NCBI GenBank assembly: GCA_017303875.1
Contig: JAFLBP010000011.1
Location: forward strand, 62,001-126,000
Source: Chitinophagales bacterium
Lineage (GTDB): Bacteria > Bacteroidota > Bacteroidia > Chitinophagales > Saprospiraceae
Length of the DNA stretch: 64,000 nucleotides
Direction of reading: 5' to 3'
Below the pieces are notes generated by a model. It had not been told where the DNA came from and made no database searches. It was given only the letters and a program-made list of their open reading frames with translations. The translations under genes and the position numbers were made by a program. Positions 1-7,812 of the stretch are shown in pieces (the stretch's first letter is position 1; the number at the start of each line of letters is the position of its first letter).

Positions 1-2
1 AT

Positions 3-200
3 TTTCGATATGATGCCGGCAAAACCGTGATGGTTGCGGTGAACAGTTCTGCCAAAGCGACGCAATTAGATATGAAACGCTTTGCCGAACGCACCAAAGG
101 CTATCGCAAGGCCAGGGAAGTAGTTAGCGGTATGGTTTGGGAAAGTTTGGATAAGATAGACTTGCCTGCGCATACGCCGCTGGTATTGGAACTCCAATAA
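3..200 (+). CDS. C-terminal fragment of a GH13 (alpha-amylase family) glycoside hydrolase
   Basis: The window opens inside this gene, and only the last 65 codons are visible, ending at TAA 198-200. The reading frame starting at base 3 has no internal stop. It reads like the all-beta C-terminal domain that follows the catalytic barrel in alpha-amylase family enzymes: a strand of the type KTVMVAVNSS, a middle segment about a modified or cleaved main chain, and a terminal strand ending in LVLELQ. The catalytic residues lie outside the window, so substrate specificity cannot be judged. Assignment rests on the domain's general look and length, so a different carbohydrate-active enzyme with a similar tail is possible. 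Confidence 0.55.
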   Translation, partial: FRYDAGKTVMVAVNSSAKATQLDMKRFAERTKGYRKAREVVSGMVWESLDKIDLPAHTPLVLELQ

Positions 201-209
201 TTCGAATCG

Positions 210-701
210 CTAAATAGCCGTGTAGGTTTCAAAAAACTCTTCGCGGGCGATACGGTAGACTTCCTCGGCTCCTTCATTCGGGAGTGCGAGGAAGTCGCCT
301 TTTCGGGCCTGCATTGGTTCTTTCCAGGCAGCTACAAACTGAAAGGTATTATTTAGTTCCAGTGCTTGTAAAACGCTGTCTGTGAGTTCGATGGCGATAA
401 TTTGGCCTGTTGGCTGATAGCTTGTCCATCCTGCCGGGTCGGTTTCGCCAAGCGCGACGTAACGCGCTGCGAATTTGTGTGCGGGCACCAGGTATTCCTC
501 ACCGGCATTGGTGCTGTTTTTTACCAGCATATCTCCTGTTTTGGCCTGATTGATGGTTTCAAGCCCCGATTGGGTATGGGTTTCAATGCGTTCTCCTTCA
601 ATGGCAGGGCGGGCCTGCACGATCAGCGTTTTTTTGTAACGCTTGCTGTGTTCGGGCAGCAGGGGCTTCACTTTTTCGAGTAGTTCGTGTTGGCTGAGCA
701 A
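210..701 (-). CDS. Conserved hypothetical protein, TTG start
   Basis: A protein of about 163 residues that I do not recognise by function. The middle has the pattern GDMLVKNST..GEEYLVP..KF..RY, a small beta-rich module seen in assorted bacterial proteins, and the C-terminal half repeats the hydrophobic/charged alternation of a beta barrel. The open frame extends further upstream to base 863, but that extension would cross the promoter box at 722-729. The TTG at 699-701 is the first plausible start after it, and the same TTG is preserved in the broken copy at 1792-1927. It converges tail to tail with the GH13 gene, nine bases away. Confidence is high that it is a gene and moderate for the start. 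Confidence 0.7.
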   Translation of the reverse strand: MLSQHELLEKVKPLLPEHSKRYKKTLIVQARPAIEGERIETHTQSGLETINQAKTGDMLVKNSTNAGEEYLVPAHKFAARYVALGETDPAGWTSYQPTGQIIAIELTDSVLQALELNNTFQFVAAWKEPMQARKGDFLALPNEGAEEVYRIAREEFFETYTAI

Positions 702-721
702 GGTTAGTTCAATTTTAATGG

Positions 722-729
722 CAAAGGTA
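722..729 (-). promoter_or_regulatory. Bacteroidota -7 promoter element for the hypothetical gene at 210-701
   Basis: Read on the minus strand this is TACCTTTG, an exact match to the TAnnTTTG box used by the primary sigma factor of Bacteroidota. It lies about 20 bases before the chosen TTG start, which gives a leader of roughly 14 bases. Confidence 0.6.
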
Positions 730-805
730 GCTGAAAACAATATTTTCCGCACCTCCGAAGTGCATAAGTTCGTATACGAGCATGCCTTTTGTTGCGTTAT
801 GCTAT

Positions 806-813
806 TAAATTTG
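806..813 (+). promoter_or_regulatory. -7 promoter element before the exported-protein gene at 820
   Basis: TAAATTTG matches TAnnTTTG and ends six bases before the ATG at 820. Transcription would then start almost on the start codon, giving a leaderless or nearly leaderless message. Confidence 0.5.
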
Positions 814-819
814 AGTTTA

Positions 820-1788
820 ATGATCCGATACTTGCTTTTGGGCAGTCTATACTTTTTCCCCACTCTGATGTATGCTCAATTTGAAATGATTGATGACATA
901 ATTGGAGGGGTAGAATATACTTATATGAAAGATAGTCTGATTGTTGATCGGAACCATCATATCGGCTATCGCTTTTATCAATTTGATTCGATACCACGGG
1001 CTGAATATTATTTTCATGCCGATAAAAATAAATATCACTGTCGGCATTATGAGCAATGCTTACCCGGGGATGAAGCGGCATTAGATAGAAATCCATTGAT
1101 AAAATACTATGGAGAAATGATGTACGGACCGGAATACTGGGTAGAAAATGATACCGTTGTAATCTTCAACCCTTTGACATACGAGGAAATGGTCAAAATT
1201 CGCAGAAGAAAGCATCGCGCTCCCATCCGAATAGGCTTTTGGGTAGAACGGAACAGTGCAGGAAATTATGCTAAAGGATTTTATCAAAATGGTCGTCGTG
1301 ATGGTGCCTGGAGCATTCTGGATACAGATGGTGTTCTATTAGCATCTCAACGGTATACAATGGGTAAATTGCTCAAAGACAGCTCACATAATGTGCTTGT
1401 AATGAACAAAATTGAAAGTACTCGCGCATTGCTTTGTAATAAATGGGAGTTAGCCGGGTATGACTTTACAGATAATGAAGAGCTGTTTGTTCCCGGAGAA
1501 TACTATTTGGGGAGTAAAGTTGCCATTGAGCCTAAAACATATCTGACAACATGTATTATGTTTGATCATGATGGGCGCGTAGAGATTACTGATGTTACTG
1601 AGGAAGCCTCTGCGCATATTGGCTGGACCGTATCAAAAGAAACAAGTTTAGGATACAAATATCAAAAAAAGGGAACCTTTAGGCTTGTGGACGCCAATAT
1701 GCTAAAACTTGTTTTTGAAGGGGAAACCTATCTTCTTCAGCTTGAATTTTTATCTGACAAAGCACTGCGTTTTTCTTTTTCAGAATAA
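820..1788 (+). CDS. Exported protein with a MORN-like segment and a lipocalin-like C-terminal domain
   Basis: A protein of 322 residues. The ATG at 820 is chosen because it is followed directly by a signal peptide (MIRYLLLGSLYFF, cleavage after MYAQ) and preceded by a promoter box; the longer open frame upstream would need translation through that promoter. Residues around 135-185 resemble a MORN/YwqK-type repeat (GFW.....NYAKGFYQNGRRDGAW). The last 110 residues, from NKWELAGYDF on, look like the small lipocalin-type barrel common in secreted Bacteroidota proteins. The gene is richer in A+T than its neighbours and sits between a gene and that gene's broken duplicate, which suggests insertion. 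The stop codon lies inside a 26-base repeat also found at 3926-3951. Function is unknown. Confidence 0.7.
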   Translation: MIRYLLLGSLYFFPTLMYAQFEMIDDIIGGVEYTYMKDSLIVDRNHHIGYRFYQFDSIPRAEYYFHADKNKYHCRHYEQCLPGDEAALDRNPLIKYYGEMMYGPEYWVENDTVVIFNPLTYEEMVKIRRRKHRAPIRIGFWVERNSAGNYAKGFYQNGRRDGAWSILDTDGVLLASQRYTMGKLLKDSSHNVLVMNKIESTRALLCNKWELAGYDFTDNEELFVPGEYYLGSKVAIEPKTYLTTCIMFDHDGRVEITDVTEEASAHIGWTVSKETSLGYKYQKKGTFRLVDANMLKLVFEGETYLLQLEFLSDKALRFSFSE

Positions 1789-1791
1789 GCG
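1766..1791 (+). repeat. 26-base dispersed repeat, copy 1
   Basis: The 26 bases starting TGCGTTTTTCTTTTTCAG are identical to 3926-3951. This copy encodes the last residues (RFSFSE) and stop of the preceding gene and touches the start of the pseudogene duplicate, so it marks a junction. Confidence 0.75.
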
Positions 1792-1954
1792 CCCGATTGG
1801 GTATGGGTTTCAATGCGTTCTCCGGCAATGGCAGGGCGGGCCTGTACGTTCAGCGTTTTTTGTAACGCTTTCCGTATTCAGGCAGGAGGGGCTTGACTTT
1901 TTCGAGGAGTTCGTGTTGGCTGAGCAAGGTTTTTATAGTTTAGCGGCAAAGATA
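1792..1954 (-). pseudogene. Truncated duplicate of the 5' half of the gene at 210-701, with its promoter
   Basis: On the minus strand this begins with a promoter box (TATCTTTG, 1947-1954), then the same TTG start context (CCTTGCTCAGCCAACACG) as the intact gene. It runs along codons 1 to about 45 with scattered substitutions. One base is missing from an A run after about 25 codons, which shifts the frame into TGA. Homology to the intact gene covers 565-701 there and stops exactly at the 26-base repeat, so the 3' half is absent. This is a decayed partial duplication. The remaining bases up to the next promoter (1955-2057) are AT-rich and hold nothing recognisable. Confidence 0.75.
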
Positions 1955-2057
1955 AGTTTAATTTTTACGGCGCTTTTTAAGAAATGAATAACAGTATTTT
2001 TAGTATAATTTTAACAAAAAAAAGTTTTAAAAATTTTTTCAGGCGAGGCATTATTCG

Positions 2058-2065
2058 TACCTTTG
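2058..2065 (+). promoter_or_regulatory. -7 promoter element for the gene at 2157
   Basis: TACCTTTG matches TAnnTTTG in an AT-rich stretch, about 90 bases before the chosen ATG. Confidence 0.55.
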
Positions 2066-2156
2066 ATACCAGAACCAAGCGCGCTTTTTTCGCAAAAAAT
2101 CAATTTCAAACCAACTTCTTTTTCTCATGTTCAAACTTATGTACACCTTTTCAGCC

Positions 2157-3200
2157 ATGAAAAAGGCAAGCCTCCTTTTTATCCTTTTTGGACTTTTTGC
2201 TGTAAATTCCTCTGCTCAGAAGCTTGATATTGACAAAAAATCAATTACAACGCAGATGATTGATTTACCGACCAAAACGGTTGACACCACCTGGCATAAT
2301 TTTGCCTACACCTTCAAAGGCGCCGAATACCTTTCCGCCTGGGGTATTGACGAAAGTCAGGTCAGGGACCAATATTTTAAACTTTTTGGTTATAATTCTG
2401 TCGGGAGCAGTGGTGATCTGAACCTTGAAGCGACCCTTTATCCGGTTCGTATCAAAGATTTTAACGTGCAAAACCGTACGGAAACCTCAAAGGACAAAAG
2501 TGGCCGGACAACTTCCACGACCTACTATAAATACGTGCTTACGTATGAGAGTGGGTTCAACTGGAAAATGAAAGATAAAAACGGTAAAGAAGTGAGCGAC
2601 AAACTTCAGGGGCTGATTACCACGGGCCTGAAAAAGAAGGAAGGCGCAGAATCGACCACTTACAAAACCGCATATGAGGAGTATAACAATAATCGCGCGC
2701 AGATCAACCGCGATATTGCTACTGCTGAAATTACGGGGTATTTCCGCGGCATGTACGCCGAGATGAATAATCAGTTTGGCTATGCGCCTTATACTGAAAG
2801 ATTCAGCATCTGGGTAGTTGATTCCAAGAGCCACCCGGAAATGGAAAAGTCCAAGGAAATGATGGAAACGGTAAAAGCAGCTTTTGCAAATATTCAGACG
2901 AGCGGTGTCAGCAGTTCCGATATGGAAGCGCTGCAACCGGCCATCGATTATTACAAGAGTTGGGCAGAAAAATACAAAAGCGCAGAAAAAGCCGATGCCA
3001 AAATGCGCTACGCGGCTTTTTACAACTTAGCCAATATCTACTTGCACCTCGATGAACTGGATACAGCCCTGGAATATGCCAACCTGATCATTACCAATGA
3101 GCACGAAAAAGGCGATGGCAAGGACTTCATCAAGGAAATAGAGAAACTGCGTGAGTTGTTCAACCGAAAACGCGTTCCAGCGCGTCGTTTTCCACGCTAA
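2157..3200 (+). CDS. Exported protein with C-terminal TPR-like helices
   Basis: A protein of 347 residues. The start at 2157 puts a clean signal peptide at the N-terminus (MKKASLLFILFGLFAV, cleavage after SSAQ); an upstream ATG at 2127 in the same frame would bury it. The body is a beta-rich region with several lysine-rich turns, followed at about residues 265-335 by paired helices (YAAFYNLANIYLHLDELDTA, then EYANLIITNE) that look like one or two tetratricopeptide units. It is probably periplasmic or surface-attached and of unknown role. It has its own promoter and is followed closely by a lipoprotein gene in the same direction. Confidence 0.75.
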   Translation: MKKASLLFILFGLFAVNSSAQKLDIDKKSITTQMIDLPTKTVDTTWHNFAYTFKGAEYLSAWGIDESQVRDQYFKLFGYNSVGSSGDLNLEATLYPVRIKDFNVQNRTETSKDKSGRTTSTTYYKYVLTYESGFNWKMKDKNGKEVSDKLQGLITTGLKKKEGAESTTYKTAYEEYNNNRAQINRDIATAEITGYFRGMYAEMNNQFGYAPYTERFSIWVVDSKSHPEMEKSKEMMETVKAAFANIQTSGVSSSDMEALQPAIDYYKSWAEKYKSAEKADAKMRYAAFYNLANIYLHLDELDTALEYANLIITNEHEKGDGKDFIKEIEKLRELFNRKRVPARRFPR

Positions 3201-3289
3201 TTCCGCTAAACAAAAATACCCCAATTCGGTACAGGGCGTTTCTTTTGCGCCCTGTACCCTCCCCATTTTTCACTAAAAACTTTGAAAAT

Positions 3290-3742
3290 ATGAACAAATT
3301 TTTCCTTTCCATCCTCCTATTCTCCGCAATCCTCGCGCTCACCGCCTGTTCCAAAGACGCCGAAGCCGATAATGTCATTAATGATCCACAAGGTCTGGAT
3401 ATTGAACTGACCTGGACCAATGATGCATCCAATCCGGCTCTTGGCGCGGATCTCGAATTGTATCTCAGTGAAAATTTCAGTACACTTTTACAAAGCGCCG
3501 GAGTTGGCGCCAAAGAAAGCATCAGCATTACCCCCGGCATTCTCAATGACGGCACCTACGACGTTGATGTTTTTGTTTACGACATTACCAAGGTGACGAA
3601 TTACCGCCTGACTTTTAAGGGTAAAAGCAATGGTAAAGTGTATATTCAGGATTTTGGACCGATCAATGCCAATGATCGCTTTTCAACGCTGAAACCCCGT
3701 ACCCTGGTGGTTTCCGGAAATCGCTACACGGTTTCGTTCTAA
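3290..3742 (+). CDS. Small lipoprotein of unknown function
   Basis: A protein of 150 residues. Starting at 3290 gives a lipoprotein signal peptide (MNKFFLSILLFSAIL, lipobox LTAC), so the mature protein is anchored to a membrane by a lipidated cysteine. The mature part looks like a single beta-sandwich: acidic strands around DIELTWTNDASNPALGADLE, a later DGTYDVDVFVYD, and a final NRYTVSF. This resembles small extracellular carbohydrate-binding or Ig-like folds, but no family is claimed. It lies 90 bases after the exported protein gene and may share its transcript. Confidence 0.75.
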   Translation: MNKFFLSILLFSAILALTACSKDAEADNVINDPQGLDIELTWTNDASNPALGADLELYLSENFSTLLQSAGVGAKESISITPGILNDGTYDVDVFVYDITKVTNYRLTFKGKSNGKVYIQDFGPINANDRFSTLKPRTLVVSGNRYTVSF

Positions 3743-3779
3743 ATGTACATTCCCGGATACTGAATAAGTTTTAGTAAAA

Positions 3780-3841
3780 GGGCGTATGTTGGGTATTGTT
3801 TTGCGGGCCGGTCGGCTACGGCGAAAATGCCCGACATGCGC
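3780..3841. repeat. Imperfect intergenic palindrome, possible terminator
   Basis: The left arm GGGCGTATGTTGGGTATT pairs with the right arm AATGCCCGACATGCGC, with the mismatches mostly C-to-T changes, around a GC-rich centre (GGGCCGGTCGGC). A T-rich tract follows, so it could end transcription of the lipoprotein gene. It looks like a member of a dispersed palindromic repeat family. The rest of 3743-3988 holds only the 26-base repeat. Confidence 0.5.
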
Positions 3842-3925
3842 TTTCTTTTTTTTTGAATCAGGGACTTTCGCTGTCAGTGATTGTTATCTTTTTCATCGGA
3901 TGCGCTTTGTGTGAGGGCGGCGGTT

Positions 3926-3951
3926 TGCGTTTTTCTTTTTCAGAATAAGCG
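3926..3951 (+). repeat. 26-base dispersed repeat, copy 2
   Basis: Identical over 26 bases to 1766-1791. Here it is intergenic, 37 bases before the start of the gamma-glutamyltransferase gene. Confidence 0.75.
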
Positions 3952-3988
3952 TCTAAAGCTGCATCTTTGCCTGATAAAATCACCACAC

Positions 3989-5692
3989 ATGTTTCAAGCT
4001 CTCCGTTTTTTGGGCCTTAGCCTTTTTGTCCTTTTTTCCTTCGGCGCACAGGCGCAATTGGTTCCTTTCCCTTATCAGATTGAAAAAGAAGCGAGTGGCG
4101 ACAGCGCGATGGTCGTCACGGCACACCCGCTGGCCACCAGGGTCGGTATTGATATACTGCGCAAAGGCGGCAATGCCATTGATGCCGCCATTGCCGTTCA
4201 GTTTGCCCTTGCAGTGGTATACCCACAGGCCGGCAATATCGGCGGCGGCGGTTTTTTGCTTTTACGCGATAAAAGTGGCAAAAATTACGCCCTAGATTAT
4301 CGGGAAAAAGCACCATTGGCGGCTACTGAAAAAATGTACCAGGATTCGCTCGGCAATGTGAATACAAACATGAGTCGTTTCGGCGCGCTTGCCGCCGGAG
4401 TTCCCGGCACTGTCGACGGGATGTGGCAGGCGCATAAAAAATTCGGCAAACTGCCCTGGTATCAGTTGCTTGATCCGGCCATTGATCTGGCAGAAAAAGG
4501 GTATCAGATTACAGAACAGGAGGCCAATAACCTGAATGGCGAGAAGGTTAATTTTTTGAAAAATTCCAGCCTGCAACCTGTTTTTGTTCAATTTGAACCA
4601 TGGCAGGGGGGCGACTGGCTGATTCAGAAAGACTTAGCCAATACGCTGCGCTTTATCGCCGGGAGTGGCCGCGACGGATTTTACACCGGCCCGGTTGCGC
4701 GCATGATCGTGGAGGAGTCCAAACGCCGAAAAGGTCTGTTTACCTATGAAGACCTGAATCAGTACCAGAGTGTCTGGCGCACACCGCTTGAATTTGATTA
4801 TAAAGAACTGCACATCATTTCCATGCCGCCGCCCAGCAGTGGTGGCTTGCTGCTGCAACAGATTTTAGGTATGATCGCAGCATTTCCACTGAAAAAATAC
4901 GGATTTCAAAGCGCTGAAGCTGTACACCTGATCGTAGAAGCCGAACGCCGCGCTTATGCCGACCGCTCCATGCACATGGGAGATCCGGATTTCTGGAAAG
5001 TACCTGTAAAACAAATTACCGACTCGCTCTATCTGAAAAATCGAATGAGTGATTTTAAGGCCGACACCACCTTGGGCAGCAAACCCGTAAAGGCCGGAGC
5101 GGTTAAAGAAAGCGAAGAAACCACGCATTATTCTATTGTGGATGCGGAGGGTAATGCCGTGTCCGTGACGACCACCCTTAACGACAGCTACGGCAGCCGT
5201 TGTGTAGTCACCGGCGCAGGATTTATCCTGAATAATGAGATGGACGATTTCAGTGCCAAGCCCGGTGTACCCAATATCTATGGCGCTATTGGCGGGAAAG
5301 CCAATGCCATTGCCGGCGGCAAACGCCCGCTGAGCAGCATGACGCCTACCATCATCACACGTAAAAACAAAACCTGGATGGTTGTCGGTACGCCCGGCGG
5401 TACCACCATACCCACCTCGGTATTGCAGACCATCCTGAACGTATACGAATTTGAATTGCCGCTGAAAGAAGCGGTGCACCAAAAACGTTTTCACCACCAG
5501 TGGCTGCCCGATGTAATTTTTGTAGAAACAGATGCCATCACGCCCGAAAACAGGCGTAAATTAGAACAAAAAGGCCATATCTTGCAAGAGCGCGGCCCCA
5601 TCGGCAGGGTAGAGGCCATTCTGAAACTCCCCAACGGCCTCTGGCAAGGGGTCGCCGATACGCGTGGCGACGATGCCGCTCAAGGGTTTTAA
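3989..5692 (+). CDS. ggt: Gamma-glutamyltransferase
   Basis: A periplasmic enzyme that removes or transfers the gamma-glutamyl group of glutathione-like compounds; it is made as a precursor that cleaves itself. The 567 residues match the usual length. A signal peptide (MFQALRFLGLSLFVLFSFG, cleavage after AQAQ) sets the start at 3989, although the frame is open further upstream. Family marks are GGNAIDAAIA near residue 55, the cleavage and nucleophile site ETTHYSIVD with Thr378 as the new N-terminus of the small subunit, the NDSYGS segment after it, RPLSSMTPTI, and GTPGGTTIPTSVLQ. All regions expected for activity are present. The physiological substrate in this organism is uncertain, because the window also encodes bacillithiol synthesis. 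Confidence 0.95.
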   Translation: MFQALRFLGLSLFVLFSFGAQAQLVPFPYQIEKEASGDSAMVVTAHPLATRVGIDILRKGGNAIDAAIAVQFALAVVYPQAGNIGGGGFLLLRDKSGKNYALDYREKAPLAATEKMYQDSLGNVNTNMSRFGALAAGVPGTVDGMWQAHKKFGKLPWYQLLDPAIDLAEKGYQITEQEANNLNGEKVNFLKNSSLQPVFVQFEPWQGGDWLIQKDLANTLRFIAGSGRDGFYTGPVARMIVEESKRRKGLFTYEDLNQYQSVWRTPLEFDYKELHIISMPPPSSGGLLLQQILGMIAAFPLKKYGFQSAEAVHLIVEAERRAYADRSMHMGDPDFWKVPVKQITDSLYLKNRMSDFKADTTLGSKPVKAGAVKESEETTHYSIVDAEGNAVSVTTTLNDSYGSRCVVTGAGFILNNEMDDFSAKPGVPNIYGAIGGKANAIAGGKRPLSSMTPTIITRKNKTWMVVGTPGGTTIPTSVLQTILNVYEFELPLKEAVHQKRFHHQWLPDVIFVETDAITPENRRKLEQKGHILQERGPIGRVEAILKLPNGLWQGVADTRGDDAAQGF

Positions 5693-5698
5693 TTTAAA

Positions 5699-5837
5699 GT
5701 GTTTTAAGGTTTAGGTGTTTTTGAGTATCTCAGACGCGGAGCCATTCGTGCATTCGTGGCAACAAAAAAGCCACGAATGCACGAATAAATTTAGCTCAAA
5801 GACCACGAAAACACCTGAACACAAAAACACTTAAACA
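5699..5837. repeat. Nested inverted repeat of the GTGTTTTA type
   Basis: The inner arms at 5744-5760 and 5770-5786 are a perfect 17-base inverted repeat (ATTCGTGCATTCGTGGC). The outer arms are built from GTGTTTT-like units on the left (5699-5723) and their complements (AACACTTAAACAC) on the right, ending about 13 bases before the next gene. A related outer-arm array occurs at 43562-43690. It lies between two genes read in the same direction, so it could be a terminator or an mRNA-stabilising hairpin. Confidence 0.7.
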
Positions 5838-5849
5838 CTAAAAAATGCA

Positions 5850-6665
5850 ATGACAAAAATTGCCATTATCGGCTCCGGGCGGATTGCCTGGCATCTGGGG
5901 CGTCGGCTCAAGGCCAAGGGTTTGCCGCCGAGGCAGGTCATCAGTCGTACTGCTGCGCACGCGGAAAGCCTGGCCCGTACCCTTCAGTGCGACTGGACAG
6001 ACGACTGGTCGGCGCTGATGCCGGATATTGATCTGGCGATTATTGCGGTGCGCGATGATGCGATTGGCGATGTTGCCGCGCAAGTGGCGCCTGCTGCGCC
6101 CCAAACCCTGTTTGTGCATACTTCCGGCGCGACGCCCGGCACCGTACTTGCGCCCCATTGCGCCCGGTTCGGGGTGTTTTATCCGCTGCAATCCTTTTCA
6201 TATGATCGGGTGCCGGTATGGTCGAAAATTCCGTTTTGTGTTGATGCCAATAGTGCCGAAGATTTGCTGTTACTCAAAAAAACGGCCAAGCAGATTGGCA
6301 ATTTGCTATATCATGTCGACGATAAACAACGCTCCTCCCTCCATGTGGCTGCTGTTTTTGCCAATAACTTTACCAATCATTGCTTTGCAATCGCCGAGAA
6401 ACTACTGGAAGAAAAAGAACTGCCTTTTGAACTGTTACATCCGCTGATGGAAGAAACCTTGGCCAAAGCCCTGCAAAATGCTCCCGCGCTGATGCAAACC
6501 GGTCCGGCCGTGCGTGGCGATCAGGAGACCATTCAACGGCATTTAAACCTGCTTTCGGGGCATCCGGAATGGCAAAAGCTCTACTCCAGTATGACTGATA
6601 ATATTATCCGACAACATCAAAGTGAAAATCCAGGGGCAGGCGCTTCTGATTTTTCCAATGAATAA
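5850..6665 (+). CDS. Rossmann-fold DUF2520 domain protein
   Basis: A protein of 271 residues with an N-terminal dinucleotide-binding fold (IAIIGSGRIAWHLGRRL, the GxGxxA/G glycine loop at residues 8-13) and a C-terminal helical DUF2520 domain (HVAAVFANNFTNHCFAIAEK and the segment after it). The arrangement resembles NADP-dependent reductases of the 6-phosphogluconate dehydrogenase type, but the family's reaction is not established. It stands between an inverted repeat and the fabH promoter and looks monocistronic. Confidence 0.85.
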   Translation: MTKIAIIGSGRIAWHLGRRLKAKGLPPRQVISRTAAHAESLARTLQCDWTDDWSALMPDIDLAIIAVRDDAIGDVAAQVAPAAPQTLFVHTSGATPGTVLAPHCARFGVFYPLQSFSYDRVPVWSKIPFCVDANSAEDLLLLKKTAKQIGNLLYHVDDKQRSSLHVAAVFANNFTNHCFAIAEKLLEEKELPFELLHPLMEETLAKALQNAPALMQTGPAVRGDQETIQRHLNLLSGHPEWQKLYSSMTDNIIRQHQSENPGAGASDFSNE

Positions 6666-6746
6666 ACCTTTTAATGCAGGCTATCAGAAATATTGTTCTT
6701 CATGGGTGGGTTATTTTAAAATATTTCATTGAATATCGTATGTACT

Positions 6747-6754
6747 TATCTTTG
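6747..6754 (+). promoter_or_regulatory. -7 promoter element for fabH
   Basis: TATCTTTG matches TAnnTTTG about 86 bases before the fabH ATG at 6841. Confidence 0.55.
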
Positions 6755-6840
6755 TTTCGGTATTGCTCCGGAAGTGCAATACTTTTGTTGGGTGATCCCC
6801 TCGTTACCGACAAGCTAATTTGCACCTAACCAACGCTGTC

Positions 6841-7812
6841 ATGTTACCACAAGCCCGTCTGAGCGCCATCTCCAGCGCCGTACCCGAAAAAGCCATACCG
6901 AATAGTTATTTTGAACAAATCATAGAAACTACCGACGAGTGGATCGTCTCTCGCACCGGCATTAAAAACCGCTATCATTGTGCACCGGACGAGTACACCA
7001 GTGATTTATGTACGGCGGCAGCCCGTAACCTTTCAGCCGAATACGGCATTGCGTTGGATGACGTGGATATGTTGCTGGTATCTACCGTTACGCCCGATCA
7101 CCCGATGCCCAGCGTGGCTTGTCAGGTGCAAAAAAAATTAGGCTTACACCATACCGGCGCGTTGGATGTTTATGCAGCCTGTGCCGGATTTTCTTATGCC
7201 ATTGCACTTGCCAAAGGCCTGATCATGTCGGGTACCCACAAAAAAATTCTTGTTTTTGGCGGCGAAACCTTGTCGCGCATCACCGATTTCAATGATCGCA
7301 CTTCCTGCATTTTATTTGGCGACGGCGCCGGCGTAGTGCTTATTGAGGCGGCGTCGGAAGGCAATATCGGCGCCTGTATTACGGGCGCTTATGGCGAAGG
7401 TGGTATTGATTTGTATATTTCCGGTTTGGCCGATCATATTGACCATCAGGAAATTAACCGGAGCGGCAAGATTGTACAAAATGGCCGCAAAGTTTTCAAA
7501 TGGGCTGTCACCACGGTTTCAGCTGAGATGCCGCGCTTAGCCGCCTTGAATGGTCTGACCCTGGATCAGATCGACTGGTTCGTGCCGCATAGCGCCAATA
7601 TGCGGATCATCGACGCCATTTGCCATGAAACCGGATTCCCGATTGAAAAAACACTCGAAAGCATTGCCAATTACGGCAATACCTCCTCTGCATCCATACC
7701 GCTGGCCCTGCACCAGGGCGTACGGGAGGGGAAATTAAAAAAAGGAGACAAGGTGATGATTTTTGGTTTTGGCGGCGGACTGGCCTATGCCGGCACCGTA
7801 ATTAACTGGTAG
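6841..7812 (+). CDS. fabH: 3-oxoacyl-ACP synthase III (KASIII)
   Basis: Starts fatty acid synthesis by condensing an acyl-CoA primer with malonyl-ACP in the cytoplasm. The 323 residues show the full catalytic triad: Cys114 in AACAGF, His250 in VPHSANMR and Asn280 in NYGNTSSAS, with the glycine-rich end GFGGGLAYAG. The ATG at 6841 is preferred over an in-frame TTG at 6820 because it matches the usual N-terminus. The last 11 bases overlap the end of the opposing glycosyltransferase gene. FabH-like proteins also take part in other pathways, but nothing next to this gene suggests a specialised product. Confidence 0.92.
   Translation: MLPQARLSAISSAVPEKAIPNSYFEQIIETTDEWIVSRTGIKNRYHCAPDEYTSDLCTAAARNLSAEYGIALDDVDMLLVSTVTPDHPMPSVACQVQKKLGLHHTGALDVYAACAGFSYAIALAKGLIMSGTHKKILVFGGETLSRITDFNDRTSCILFGDGAGVVLIEAASEGNIGACITGAYGEGGIDLYISGLADHIDHQEINRSGKIVQNGRKVFKWAVTTVSAEMPRLAALNGLTLDQIDWFVPHSANMRIIDAICHETGFPIEKTLESIANYGNTSSASIPLALHQGVREGKLKKGDKVMIFGFGGGLAYAGTVINW

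Noticed and set aside
3245..3289. Longer N-terminus for the lipoprotein at 3290
   Set aside because: The added residues would move the lipoprotein signal away from the N-terminus, which would prevent lipid attachment.
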